This document shows positions 44,044-52,341 of a stretch of DNA of 64,000 bases, piece by piece. The notes below the pieces were generated by a model. That model saw nothing but the letters and a program-made list of their open reading frames with translations. It was not told where the DNA came from and did not search any database. Source of the stretch: Gaiellasilicea sp037721555 (GTDB lineage Bacteria; Actinomycetota; Thermoleophilia; Gaiellales; Gaiellaceae); NCBI GenBank assembly GCA_037721555.1, contig JBBJOI010000002.1, positions 119,749-183,748 of the forward strand, written 5' to 3'. Made by a program: the position numbers and the translations under genes. How positions within the stretch are numbered: position 1 is the stretch's first letter; each line of letters opens with the position of its first letter.

Positions 44044-44498
44044 CTCTCGGTTGCGCCCAACCGCTCGTAGACGAGCATCGTCGCCTCAGCCTGGATCAGC
44101 TTCTCGCCGACATCGATGACCCAGTCCTGCGGCGACCAGCGCCAGGGCTTGTACAGACCGAGCGCCGTGTTGAGGAGGGCATCGCCGGTGTAGACCGCGC
44201 CGAAGACGCCCGCGACCGCGCGCTGGCCCCGCAGGCCGGACCGCTCGGCCAGGCCAAAGGCGACACCCCACATGGTTCCAATGCCGAAGTGCGCGATGTA
44301 GTTGACCGTGCGTCGGGCGTTCCCGCCCCGCCGCCGAATCGGAAGCACCTTCTCGGCGAAGCTGGCAGGCGCGTAGCTCTCTGGCCGGCCGGTGATCGGC
44401 ATCTCGACGAGCAGCTGGAAGGCGGTCATCACGGCGGTTCCGGCGAGCCCCGCTGCAAACCCGCGGCCAACCGTCGCCCCGATGCTCTCATCACTCAT
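44040..44498 (-). CDS. Small predicted membrane protein of unknown function
   Basis: A 152-residue protein with hydrophobic stretches at about residues 12-30 (FAAGLAGTAVMTAFQLLV), 70-85 (YIAHFGIGTMWGVAFGL), and a GVFGAVYTGDALLNTAL helix near 100-115. GFAAGLAGTAVMT resembles small integral membrane proteins annotated only as domains of unknown function. ATG 44498 is the natural start; longer in-frame extension gives arginine-rich implausible sequence. It ends inside the terminal repeat of the neighbouring palindromic element. I do not recognise a function. Confidence 0.65.
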   Translation of the reverse strand: MSDESIGATVGRGFAAGLAGTAVMTAFQLLVEMPITGRPESYAPASFAEKVLPIRRRGGNARRTVNYIAHFGIGTMWGVAFGLAERSGLRGQRAVAGVFGAVYTGDALLNTALGLYKPWRWSPQDWVIDVGEKLIQAEATMLVYERLGATES

Positions 44499-44848
44499 AG
44501 CGGCTCTGGTGTCCCGCCAGCGCCGGCCTGAAACCAACCGGGACCGACCGCCAGGCGGTGAGCAGCGGGTAGCCGGGACGTGCTGAGCCGCCCGCAACGC
44601 ACTGGGGTCAGGTCTTGCAATGCGACAAATCTCACTGTCCGGCCGTGTCCTGCTCCGCGGTCGAGGCGTCCCTTCCCGTTCGGGCTGCCAGATGCGTGCG
44701 TGGATTGCGCGGATGCGCTCCACGCGTGACATGCGCGATCGCGCCCGCACAGCGGTCCGGATTTCCAAAGGCCGCCGTAGGTGATCATTGTGGACTCGTT
44801 GCGCTGCCGATAACACGTGAAGGCCGCCAGAAGCGCCCTTTTCTTGGT
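44499..44848. other. Non-coding gap of 350 bases with one solo REP
   Basis: No frame here shows family features. It holds the upstream region of the small membrane gene and, at 44604-44641, a single copy of the RAYT left-end sequence. I see no inverted partner of that REP within the gap, and no tRNA or clear riboswitch. The rest is ordinary high-GC DNA, perhaps remains of an earlier insertion. Confidence 0.6.
44604..44641 (+). repeat. Solo REP matching the left end of the RAYT element
   Basis: GGGGTCAGGTCTTGCA followed by ATGCGACAA, then TCTCAC and GTCCG, match the first 38 bases at 45415 with two mismatches, in the same orientation, 811 bp upstream. No inverse copy is next to it, so it is a lone REP or the scar of a lost element. 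Confidence 0.8.
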
Positions 44849-45331
44849 CTAAGTTCCGATTGAGATCAGCGGTGCGAGCACTCCAATCGGAGCAGGTTCT
44901 CTTGTGAGACTCCAGTCCCACCTCTTCAACGTGGTGGCGTCGTAGACGATCAGCATGTACCTTCCTGTAGGAGGTTCTGAGTGTCGAGGCGAGCGAGACG
45001 CCGCATATCCGACGAAGTCGCCCTCCATCGCGACCGCAAAAACATCCTGGTCAGAGTCGACGATGGATCCACCCATGAGCGCCGCGACGACTTGTCGGCG
45101 GGTACCAGTGACGAGGCGGAGCTTGGTAGGACTGGGCTCTCCGTTCCTGGCAGCGAACTCGACCGTCTCCCGGCGTAGTGTCGCAAGCTCGGAGGCGTCT
45201 GGCGGATCGACGGCACGATTCGCCCCGCCTACCGCGTAGCTCAGACCAGCGGCCGCGAGCAGTGTTCCGGAAATACATGCGCCAGCCAGGTAGCGCATGC
45301 GGGTTGACGTAACCATGTAGCTGAAGCTCAT
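44849..45331 (-). CDS. Hypothetical exported protein
   Basis: A 160-residue protein with an N-terminal export signal: RMRYLAGACISGTLLAAAGLSYAVGG in parts, with basic residues before a 15-residue hydrophobic core. A Cys at LAGACIS is not a convincing lipobox. The mature part is mixed alpha/beta with TKLRLVTGTRRQVVAALMGG and GRYMLIVYDATTLKRWDWSL, and has no motif I recognise. GC is lower than in the catabolic operons and it lies between REP copies, so it may be acquired DNA. Its own promoter would overlap the left flank of the RAYT element. Confidence 0.6.
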   Translation of the reverse strand: MSFSYMVTSTRMRYLAGACISGTLLAAAGLSYAVGGANRAVDPPDASELATLRRETVEFAARNGEPSPTKLRLVTGTRRQVVAALMGGSIVDSDQDVFAVAMEGDFVGYAASRSPRHSEPPTGRYMLIVYDATTLKRWDWSLTREPAPIGVLAPLISIGT

Positions 45332-45414
45332 CTCGAACCTGCGACGGCTAAGACTAGGCCGGAGTCTCGGGGGATTCGGCTCACCTCACGGGAAAGAGTA
45401 GCTCGCGGACATAC

Positions 45415-46424
45415 GGGGTCAGGTCTTGCAATGCGACAATTCTCACCGTCCGCCTGAGACAGGGCAGCGTCGGCCGCGTCGTGAAGTGCCGTCTTGTTGA
45501 CCCGTCACCCGTCGCATTACCGTGCCACCTGTGGCACGCCCGCTGCGGATCGACGTCCCCGGTGGGACAGTGCATGTGAGCGCTCGCGGCAACAACCGGC
45601 GGGCGATCTTCCCGGAGCCCGAGCATCGCGACCGGCTCGTCGCGGTCATCCAGAGGGTGGTCGAGCGCTATAGCTGGATCTGCCATGCCTACGTCGTGAT
45701 GGACAACCACTATCACCTGCTCCTCGAGACGCCTCTGCCCAACCTCTCACTCGGCATGCGGCAGCTGAACGGTCTCTACGCGCAATGGTTCAACCGTCGG
45801 CACAACGCGTGCGGCCACGTGTTCGGCGGGCGGTTCAAGTCGATCTCGGTCGAGACCGACGAGCACTTTCTCGAAGCGTCTCGGTACACCGTCCTCAACC
45901 CGATTCGCACGGTTAACCCGCACCGTTTCGCTGATTGGCGCTGGTCGAGCTACGGCGCCACCGCAGGGCTTGTCCCTCGTCCTCCCTTCCTCACGATCGA
46001 CGGGATCCTCGGCCGGTTCGGCGCACACCGCGCCTCCGCGCAGCGTCATTACGTCGAATTCGTCGCCGCCGGCATCGGGGCAAGTCTGCAGGAGCGTCTC
46101 GTCGGTGAGATCTATCTCGGTAACGAGGAGTTCATCCGCCACTTGATGCCCGACGCACCTGTCGAGGAGGTTCCCCGCGCCCAGTGGCAGCCGCTCCGAC
46201 CGAGCCTTGACGCGCTCTGCGACGACCCGGCCGGGCTCCTCGTCGCCTACAGAACGTTCGGCTACCGCCTGCGGGAGATCGGCGCTCATCTGGGAGTAAG
46301 CCCGGCGACCGTCAGCCGTGCGCTCATCCGGCTCGAGCAGCCGGCAACTCGACTCAGCATCGCCCAGGTCGAGGAGCGGGACGTGAGGAATGCGTAGGTT
46401 TGGGAGGATGCAAGACCTGACCCC
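45415..46424 (+). mobile_element. RAYT (REP-associated tyrosine transposase) element with 16-bp inverted ends
   Basis: The transposase gene is bracketed by GGGGTCAGGTCTTGCA (45415-45430) and its exact inverse TGCAAGACCTGACCCC (46409-46424), giving a unit of 1010 bp. Left of the gene 107 bases are non-coding, right only 27. The right end is seven bases from the stop codon of the deacylase gene, which remains intact. The same REP core occurs at 28499, 28549 and 44604, so the element has been active in this region. Confidence 0.85.
45522..46397 (+). CDS. REP-associated tyrosine transposase (Y1_Tnp, HUH family)
   Basis: A 291-residue single-strand transposase related to IS200/IS605 TnpA. The HUH motif is H63-Y64-H65 in VVMDNHYHLLLETP; the catalytic tyrosine is probably Tyr122 in FLEASRYTVLNPIR. 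GHVFGGRFKSI between them is typical. Residues about 240-280 form a helix-turn-helix (YRLREIGAHLGVSPATVSRAL), as in RAYTs with a DnaA-like C-terminal domain that recognises REPs. It starts at GTG 45522; GTG 45531, closer to the usual RPLRI start, is possible. All catalytic residues are intact. Confidence 0.93.
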   Translation: MPPVARPLRIDVPGGTVHVSARGNNRRAIFPEPEHRDRLVAVIQRVVERYSWICHAYVVMDNHYHLLLETPLPNLSLGMRQLNGLYAQWFNRRHNACGHVFGGRFKSISVETDEHFLEASRYTVLNPIRTVNPHRFADWRWSSYGATAGLVPRPPFLTIDGILGRFGAHRASAQRHYVEFVAAGIGASLQERLVGEIYLGNEEFIRHLMPDAPVEEVPRAQWQPLRPSLDALCDDPAGLLVAYRTFGYRLREIGAHLGVSPATVSRALIRLEQPATRLSIAQVEERDVRNA

Positions 46425-46431
46425 GAGTCGA

Positions 46432-47454
46432 TCAGGCGAGCTCCTCCGCGCCGATCGGCTGCCCCAGGGTGAACGCGCCGTCGCCTGCCTCGGTCGCTGG
46501 GATGGCGCGGATGCACGCGAGGATGCCGTCGAGGGGTGCCCGGAGCACCTCCGGCGCTCGGGCGGGGTGGTCCGGGAACCAAAGGCGGGCGACCGGATCG
46601 CCCGCGCGCACGGGTTCGCCGGGCTCGAGCAACCCCTCGAAGATCCCGTCCTCCTCCGCGATCACGTAGTTCGCCGGGTCGCGGCCGTCGAGGATGACCG
46701 CCTCGGGCAGCCCCAGAGACGCTCGGGTCTGCACCTCTCCCGCGAGCACGCCCACATGCCGAAGCACGTTCGTGAGGCCGCTCCAGGCGAGGCGGTGCAC
46801 CGGCGCCGGGACGCGGCCGCCGCCACCTAGCTCGGTCGTGATCACGAGCTTGCCCTGATCCTCGGCCTCGACCGGCAGCAGACCGGAGCCGTTGACGTCG
46901 ATGTAGAGGAAGTGGTAGTCGGAGTTCCAGGCCTGCATGCCCGCGAGCATGGCGCGGCGCTGCTCGGGGTCGTCGACGACGTGCATGTGCGAGCAGGGCA
47001 GAAACCAGGCGGTGCGGCCGCCCGAGTGCATGTCGATGACGACGTCTGCGAGCGGGAAGAGCATGCGCGTCAGGAAGTCGGCCAGCTGCTCGTTCGGCGG
47101 CCCGGCCGGTGAGCCGGGGAACGAGCGGTTGAAGTTGGCGCCTGAGGGCCACATCCGCGTGCAGGCCCTCGAGGCCGCGCCAGACAGCACCGGGATCACG
47201 ACCACACGCCCCGTCACCTGCTCGGGCTCGAGCTCCTGCACGAGCCGCAGCGCGGCCACCTGCCCCTCGTACTCGTCGCCGTGGTTCCCGGCGAGGACGA
47301 GCACCGTCGGGCCCTTGCCGTGCGCGACAGACGCGATCGGAACGAAGCTCGAGGCCCAGCCCCCGGTGTTCGTGATCTTCGGGAGCTGCAGGCGCCCCAG
47401 TTGCTTGCCGGGGGCGGAGAGATCGATCGTGCAGGAGACCGGGGAGTCGGTCAC
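46432..47454 (-). CDS. Zinc-dependent deacylase, succinylglutamate desuccinylase/aspartoacylase family (DoeB-like), copy 1
   Basis: A 340-residue AstE/AspA-family carboxypeptidase-fold protein: GNHGDEYEGQ gives the zinc His and Glu (about residue 57), FNRSFPG the substrate Asn-Arg, and DMHSGGR the third zinc His. The TTELGGGG segment and a C-terminal beta domain (FEGLLEPGEPVRAGDPVARLW) follow. DoeB-type members deacetylate N-acetyl-diaminobutyrate in ectoine breakdown; this is the closest theme, not proof. It starts with GTG overlapping the aminotransferase stop. It is a close paralogue of the gene at 49949. Confidence 0.88.
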   Translation of the reverse strand: MTDSPVSCTIDLSAPGKQLGRLQLPKITNTGGWASSFVPIASVAHGKGPTVLVLAGNHGDEYEGQVAALRLVQELEPEQVTGRVVVIPVLSGAASRACTRMWPSGANFNRSFPGSPAGPPNEQLADFLTRMLFPLADVVIDMHSGGRTAWFLPCSHMHVVDDPEQRRAMLAGMQAWNSDYHFLYIDVNGSGLLPVEAEDQGKLVITTELGGGGRVPAPVHRLAWSGLTNVLRHVGVLAGEVQTRASLGLPEAVILDGRDPANYVIAEEDGIFEGLLEPGEPVRAGDPVARLWFPDHPARAPEVLRAPLDGILACIRAIPATEAGDGAFTLGQPIGAEELA

Positions 47455-48752
47455 GCCCGCGTGTCGAGCACGCGCGAGACAGCCGCCTCGGTCGCCTCGA
47501 GCAGACGATCGACGTCCTCATCGGTGTGCGCGTAGGAGAAGTGGCTCCGCTTCAGGTTGAGCGGCAACTCGAAGATCCCGTGGCTCATCAGCTCGCGGCG
47601 ATAGCCGACGAAGAGGTCGACGTCGTTCCGGAGCAGGTCGTCGTAGCGCTCGACGGGGCCTTCGAGGAAGTAGGTGACGAAGACCGAGCCGAAGCCGGTG
47701 ACGACCGCCGGCGCATCGAGCCGCGAGAAGAGCTCGCGCAGGCCGGAACGCGCGCGCTCACCGAGCGCGAAGACGTGCTCGTGGACGGGCTCGCGCCCGA
47801 GCTTCTCGATCGTCGCGAGCGCGGCGGCCGTCGTCGCGGGGTGGCCGTTGAAGGTACCGGCGAAGAAGGCCGGCTGTCCGGGCGTGGTGGAGAAGAGGTC
47901 CATCAGGTCGGCGCGGCCGCCGAGCGCGGAGACCGGCCAGCCGTTCGCCATCGCCTTCCCGAGCGTCGTCAGGTCGGGCGTGACGCTCGCGATCGCCTGG
48001 TAGCCGCCGAGCCCGTGGCGGAAGCCGGTGATCACCTCGTCGAACACCAGCACCGTCCCGTGCTTCGAGGCGAGCTCGCGCAGCCGTTCGAGGAAGCCAG
48101 GCTGTGGCAGCACTGTCCCGATGTTGTGCGGGATCGGCTCCAGGATGATCGCCGCCACGTCGTAGGTCTCGAGCGCACGTTCGACGGCGGCCGCATCGTT
48201 GAAGGGGCAGACGATCGTCGCGTCGAGCACCTCCGGCAGGATCCCTTGCGAGAGCGGATCCTTGCCGCCCACCCGTTCGGCAGGCGAGATCACGTTCAGC
48301 GCGACCGAGTCGTGCCAGCCGTGGTAGCAGCCCTGGAACTTGAGGACGTGGCGGCGCCCGGTGACGGTACGCGCGAGCCGCAGCGCGTGGAAGGTCGCCT
48401 CGCTCCCGGTGGTGGTCAGCAGCACCTTTTCGAGCGACGGCACGGCGTCCACCAGTCGCTCGGCCAGCTCGATCTCTACCGGTGTCACCCCGACCCCCAT
48501 CAGGCCGGCGGCGCGCGCCGCGGCGGCGTCCACGTCGGGGTCGTTGTGTCCCAGGAGCGGCGGTCCGAAGGCGGCGTGGTAATCGGTGAAGACGCGGCCG
48601 TCGGCGTCGGTGAAGGTCGAGCCGCTCGTCGCCGTGACGACGAGCTCCTCGAGGCCCGGCACGCGCCGCTGACCGCTGTTGACCCCGCCGGGGATGACGG
48701 CCGTCGCGCGCGCCGCGAGGGCGGCGGCCGCCTCGGACGAGGTGAGGCTCAC
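47451..48752 (-). CDS. Class III PLP aminotransferase, glutamate-1-semialdehyde aminomutase-like
   Basis: The 433-residue protein resembles HemL: AVIPGGVNSGQRRVPG start, GSEATFHALRLART, KFQGCYHGWHDS, VFDEVITGFRHG with the PLP Asp, and TLGKAMANGWPVSALGG with the Schiff-base Lys. HemL relatives outside tetrapyrrole clusters often act as amine:keto acid aminotransferases or mutases. There are no heme genes nearby, so a catabolic role is more likely, comparable to the transaminase step after a DoeB-type deacylase. GTG 48752 overlaps the enolase-family stop (GTGA). Confidence 0.88.
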   Translation of the reverse strand: MSLTSSEAAAALAARATAVIPGGVNSGQRRVPGLEELVVTATSGSTFTDADGRVFTDYHAAFGPPLLGHNDPDVDAAAARAAGLMGVGVTPVEIELAERLVDAVPSLEKVLLTTTGSEATFHALRLARTVTGRRHVLKFQGCYHGWHDSVALNVISPAERVGGKDPLSQGILPEVLDATIVCPFNDAAAVERALETYDVAAIILEPIPHNIGTVLPQPGFLERLRELASKHGTVLVFDEVITGFRHGLGGYQAIASVTPDLTTLGKAMANGWPVSALGGRADLMDLFSTTPGQPAFFAGTFNGHPATTAAALATIEKLGREPVHEHVFALGERARSGLRELFSRLDAPAVVTGFGSVFVTYFLEGPVERYDDLLRNDVDLFVGYRRELMSHGIFELPLNLKRSHFSYAHTDEDVDRLLEATEAAVSRVLDTRA

Positions 48753-49879
48753 CCGCTCACCCGCAGCGAGGCGAAGACGTCGTCGTCGAGATCGATCCCC
48801 AGGCCGGGGGCGGTCGGCACGGCGACGCAGCCGTCGGGCTCGAGGAGCAATCGTTGGCGCGTCAGCTTCGTGTTGATCTCCGTCTCCGCGACGCAGTATT
48901 CCTGGAACAGCGCCTCGGGGAGTACCGCGTTCACGTGTAGCGACGCGGCCTTGATGATCCCGCTCTTCCACGCGTGCGGCACGGTCCCCACACCGCGCTC
49001 GTGCGCGAGCTGCGCGATCCGCATCGTTTCGGTGATGCCGCCGCAGCGAGTTACGTCGGGCTGGATCAGATCAACGTGACCGCGCTCGATCAACTCGCGG
49101 AAGCCCCAGCGCGTCGCGTCCTGCTCGCCCGCTGCGATCGGCAGCTCAACCGCGTCCGCGAGCTCCGCGTAGGCCTCGTACTCGTCCGGCTCGAACGGCT
49201 CCTCGAGCCAGAAGACGCCGAGCTGCTCGAGCTCGCGAGCGACTCCGATCGCCGTCGCGGCGTCCGCCACGTAGCCGAGGCCGGCGTCGATCATGATCTC
49301 GACGCCGTCGCCGCCCGCCTCCTTGGCCGAGGCTGCGAGACGGACGTCGTGCTCCGGATCCTGGCCGAGCGGCCCCCAGCCGAGCTTCACCGCCGTGAAG
49401 CCCTGCTCCCGCAGCGCGCCGACGCGCTCGGCGGTCTCCTCGGTCGTATCGGGCATGAGCATCGAGGCGTAGGCGCGCACTCGGTCGCGCACAGGCTCGC
49501 CGAGCAGCTCGCAGACCGGTTTGCCGAGCGCCTTGCCCTTGACGTCCCAGAGCGCGATGTCGATCCCGCTGATCGCGTGGATTGCGATCCCGCGACGGCC
49601 GACGTAGATGACGCCGCGGTACATCCGGTCCCACAGGCCCTCGACGTCGAGCGGATCCTGGCCGACGAGGATGTCGCGGAGGCTCGTGGCGACGGCGTGG
49701 GAGCCGCGCTGCTGGACGAGCGCCTGCACTGCATCGGGTGCCGAGTCGACCTCGCCGACTCCTGTGATCCCCTCGTCGGTGTGGACGAGGATGACGAGAT
49801 CGTCTTGGCTCCCGTCGGCAATGCCCTCATCGATCGAGTGCTGCCGGAGGACAACGGCCTCCACGTCGGTGATCTTCAC
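48749..49879 (-). CDS. Enolase-superfamily enzyme, mandelate racemase group
   Basis: A 376-residue protein with VKITDVEAVVL start, GVGEVDSAP, the base motif AVKLGWGPLG, metal ligands in IMIDAGLGY, WLEEPF and IAAGEQ, and HAWKSGI carrying the His general base of the racemase subgroup. Acid-sugar dehydratases and racemases share this set. Start: GTG 49879 matches the family start; ATG 49909 lies within the operator and would add ten arginine-rich residues. A TATGAT box at 49905-49910 would place the transcription start between them. First gene of a three-gene minus operon with aminotransferase and deacylase. Confidence 0.86.
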   Translation of the reverse strand: MKITDVEAVVLRQHSIDEGIADGSQDDLVILVHTDEGITGVGEVDSAPDAVQALVQQRGSHAVATSLRDILVGQDPLDVEGLWDRMYRGVIYVGRRGIAIHAISGIDIALWDVKGKALGKPVCELLGEPVRDRVRAYASMLMPDTTEETAERVGALREQGFTAVKLGWGPLGQDPEHDVRLAASAKEAGGDGVEIMIDAGLGYVADAATAIGVARELEQLGVFWLEEPFEPDEYEAYAELADAVELPIAAGEQDATRWGFRELIERGHVDLIQPDVTRCGGITETMRIAQLAHERGVGTVPHAWKSGIIKAASLHVNAVLPEALFQEYCVAETEINTKLTRQRLLLEPDGCVAVPTAPGLGIDLDDDVFASLRVSG

Positions 49880-49897
49880 GAAACGGCCACGGCGGCG

Positions 49898-49927
49898 ATT
49901 GTCGATCATAGCGAAATTGTCAACAAT
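49898..49927. promoter_or_regulatory. Candidate operator pair of the second divergent regulon, same architecture as 36322-36347
   Basis: On the minus strand TTGACAAT (49923-49916) and TCGACAAT (49905-49898) are direct repeats with starts 18 bp apart. The first extends to the near-perfect palindrome ATTGTCAACAAT (49916-49927). The minus-strand TATGAT -10 candidate lies between them. No GntR gene is adjacent here, so the regulator at 35604 is the best candidate. Confidence 0.6.
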
Positions 49928-49948
49928 CCCTTACCATCGTCCGGACTC

Positions 49949-50971
49949 GTGAGCACTTCCCCCGTCCACTGCACGCTCGATCTGGAGGCGGCCGGGAAGC
50001 AGCTAGGTACCTTGCGGCTGCCACGCTCCTCGAATCTGAGCGGCTGGTCGAACCTCTGGATCCCGATCGTCTGCGTCGCAAACGGCACCGGGCCGACGGT
50101 GCTCGTGATCGGCGGCGTCCACGGCGACGAGCCGGAAGGGCAGGTGGCGGCGCTCAACCTCTCGCGCGAGCTGGAGCCGGCACAGGTAAACGGCCGCGTC
50201 CTCGTGCTGCCCTGCGCCTCGCCGGAGGCCTCGCGGGCCTACACGCGACTCTGGCCGTCGGGCGCGAACCTGAACCGCTCGTTTCCGGGCTCGGCCACAG
50301 GAACCGCGGATGAGCAGTTGGCGCACTTTCTCTCGACGGAGCTCTTCCCGCTTGCCGACGTCATCGTCGATATCCACAGCGGTGGGCGCACGGCTCTCTG
50401 CCTGCCGTGGTCGGAGATGCACTGGGTCGAGGACGCGCGCCAGCGGCGCCGGATGGTCGAGGGCATGCTCGCGTGGAACACCGACTGGTGCTGCGTCTAC
50501 ATCGACATCGGCGGCACGGGACTCCTCGTCGGCGAAGCGGAGCGGCAGGGGAAGGTGGTCGTCTCGACGGAGCTCGGCGGCGGCGGCCACGTCACGGCTT
50601 CGATCCACCGGCTCGCACGCACGGGCCTCGAGAACGTGCTCCGTCACGTCGGGGTTCTCAAGGGCGACGTCGCGAGCCGCGAGTCACTGGGGCTGCCTCC
50701 GCAGACCCTGCTCATGGCGACGGACGCCGGCAACTACCTGCTCGCGCCGGTCTCTGGCCTGTTCGAGACGCTCGTCGACCTTGGTCAGCGGGTCAGCTCG
50801 GGCGACCTCGTCGGCCGGATCCACTCGCTCGAGCGACCCGATCTCGTGCCGGAGCCGATCGTCGCGCGCAACGACGGGATCGTCTGCGTCGTGCGCGCGA
50901 TCGCGACGACCGAGCAGGGAGACAATGTCGTCGTTGTGGCCCGCGAGATCGAGAGGTCGGAGCTCGAATGA
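49949..50971 (+). CDS. Zinc-dependent deacylase (DoeB-like), copy 2
   Basis: A 340-residue paralogue of the protein at 46432: GGVHGDEPEGQ zinc His/Glu, ANLNRSFPG, DIHSGGR zinc His, STELGGGGHV and the same C-terminal beta domain. N-terminal segments align almost residue by residue (CTLDLEAAGKQLG versus CTIDLSAPGKQLG). GTG 49949 is only about 20 bases beyond the operator, with no ribosome-binding site visible, so a leaderless or short-leader transcript is likely. It is divergent from the enolase gene and is first of three plus-strand genes. Two paralogues on opposite arms suggest two related acyl substrates. Confidence 0.88.
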   Translation: MSTSPVHCTLDLEAAGKQLGTLRLPRSSNLSGWSNLWIPIVCVANGTGPTVLVIGGVHGDEPEGQVAALNLSRELEPAQVNGRVLVLPCASPEASRAYTRLWPSGANLNRSFPGSATGTADEQLAHFLSTELFPLADVIVDIHSGGRTALCLPWSEMHWVEDARQRRRMVEGMLAWNTDWCCVYIDIGGTGLLVGEAERQGKVVVSTELGGGGHVTASIHRLARTGLENVLRHVGVLKGDVASRESLGLPPQTLLMATDAGNYLLAPVSGLFETLVDLGQRVSSGDLVGRIHSLERPDLVPEPIVARNDGIVCVVRAIATTEQGDNVVVVAREIERSELE

Positions 50972-52335
50972 CGCTGAACGCAGGCGTGGCGCGCGTTGAC
51001 GTGACGCCGCCGGCGGGACTGCCGCACGGTTGCTGGTCGGCCCGGACGGCGCTCGCGACCGGCGTTCACGATCCGCTGCGTGGACAGGCGCTCGTTCTCG
51101 CCGACGGCACCTCCGCGGTCGCAATCGTCGCCGTCGATCTCGTCTTCGCCGGCGCCGACCTGACGGCGGCGGTGCGCGAACGGAGCCGGGAACTGACGGG
51201 TATACCCGCCGAGGCAGTGCTCGTCAACGCGTCTCACAACCACAGTGCTCCGAGCATCTCCCGCGGCTCGTCGGTGGCCGGCCTCGCCGACGCGCCTGCT
51301 TTCGAGCGCTATCTGGACGCCGTCGTCGACCAGCTCGCAGGCGCCGTCTACGCCGCCTGGCGCAATCGGCGCCCGGCTCGCGCGGGTTGGGCGATGGGTC
51401 GCGCGCCGGGAATCACCGTCAATCGCGTGCGACACGAGCGGCCGGTGGACGACTCCGTGCCGGTGCTGCGCGTCGACGCCGCTGACGGCGCACCGATCGC
51501 GGTTGTGGCGAGCGTCGCCTGCCACGGAACGCTTGTCGGCGGCGAAACGACGCTGTGGAACTCGGACTTCCCCGGTCCGCTGCGCGACGCGGTCGAGGCT
51601 GCGAGGCCGGGTGCCGAGTGCCTGTTCCTCTCCGGCACCGCCGGCGACGTCGCAGCGTGGGACTTCTGGTTCGGCAACCGGGACGCACGCCGGCACAGCT
51701 TCGAGACCCGCGACGACTTCGGCCGCGCCCTCGCCGCTGCCGTGCTCGAGGCCCTTCCGGGAATCGAGACAACGGACGACGTCGCGCTCGGCGCGGCCTC
51801 TACGTTCGTCGAGCTGCGCCGCCGCCGGATCCCATGGGACCGTGAGGAGATCGCCACGCGACAGGCCGCTCTCGCTCTCGAGCCGGCGGAGGAGTTCCCT
51901 GAGGTGTGGCCGGAAGACATGCACACGGCGACCTCGGCGCAGGATGCCCCGGCTGCCTACCAGCAGGGTGCGCTGACGATGTACGCCGACATGATCGAGC
52001 GCGCCGACACTCCGGTTCGCGCGGAGGTGCAGGCATTGCGGATCGGTGACGCTGCAATCGCCGGCAACCCCTTCGAGCTCTTCAACGAGCAGGGGCAGCG
52101 GATTCGCGCGGGGAGCCCGTTTGCGACGACGTTCGTGCTCGGCTACACGAACGATTACGGAGGCTATCTCCCGGGTGACGGCGATCTCGCCCTCCTCGAC
52201 GGCGTCCCGCTCGACGACCTGCTCGACCAGGACCGGTATCGCTGGGCCTACGGGATCACGAACTCGAACGTCGATCGTGGCGAGGTCGACCGCGTCGTCG
52301 AGGAGAGCGTGTCGCTGCTCCATAGGCTCGCGTGA
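50968..52335 (+). CDS. Neutral/alkaline ceramidase-like hydrolase (N-terminal domain type)
   Basis: A 455-residue protein with the ceramidase_alk N-terminal pattern: GVARVDVTPPAG, a DPLRGQALVLADG strand, NASHNHSAPSI metal-binding His pair, SVACHGTL with a third His, SGTAGDVAAWD and a late YTNDYGGYLPG motif. The classical ceramidase C-terminal immunoglobulin-like domain is absent, and so is a signal peptide, so this is a short cytoplasmic member. Such proteins hydrolyse amide bonds, not only ceramides. ATG 50968 overlaps the deacylase TGA, so it works in the same operon, perhaps on a longer N-acyl substrate. Confidence 0.8.
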   Translation: MTLNAGVARVDVTPPAGLPHGCWSARTALATGVHDPLRGQALVLADGTSAVAIVAVDLVFAGADLTAAVRERSRELTGIPAEAVLVNASHNHSAPSISRGSSVAGLADAPAFERYLDAVVDQLAGAVYAAWRNRRPARAGWAMGRAPGITVNRVRHERPVDDSVPVLRVDAADGAPIAVVASVACHGTLVGGETTLWNSDFPGPLRDAVEAARPGAECLFLSGTAGDVAAWDFWFGNRDARRHSFETRDDFGRALAAAVLEALPGIETTDDVALGAASTFVELRRRRIPWDREEIATRQAALALEPAEEFPEVWPEDMHTATSAQDAPAAYQQGALTMYADMIERADTPVRAEVQALRIGDAAIAGNPFELFNEQGQRIRAGSPFATTFVLGYTNDYGGYLPGDGDLALLDGVPLDDLLDQDRYRWAYGITNSNVDRGEVDRVVEESVSLLHRLA

Positions 52336-52341
52336 CGTGAA

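Noticed and set aside
44615..44863. Plus-strand 82-codon frame starting in the solo REP
   Set aside because: Composition is irregular with many Cys/Arg, it has no ribosome-binding site, and it overlaps the end of the minus-strand exported-protein gene.
47451..48752. Heme biosynthesis hemL
   Set aside because: It resembles HemL but is embedded between a deacylase and an enolase-family gene with no other tetrapyrrole gene, so a catabolic aminotransferase is more likely.
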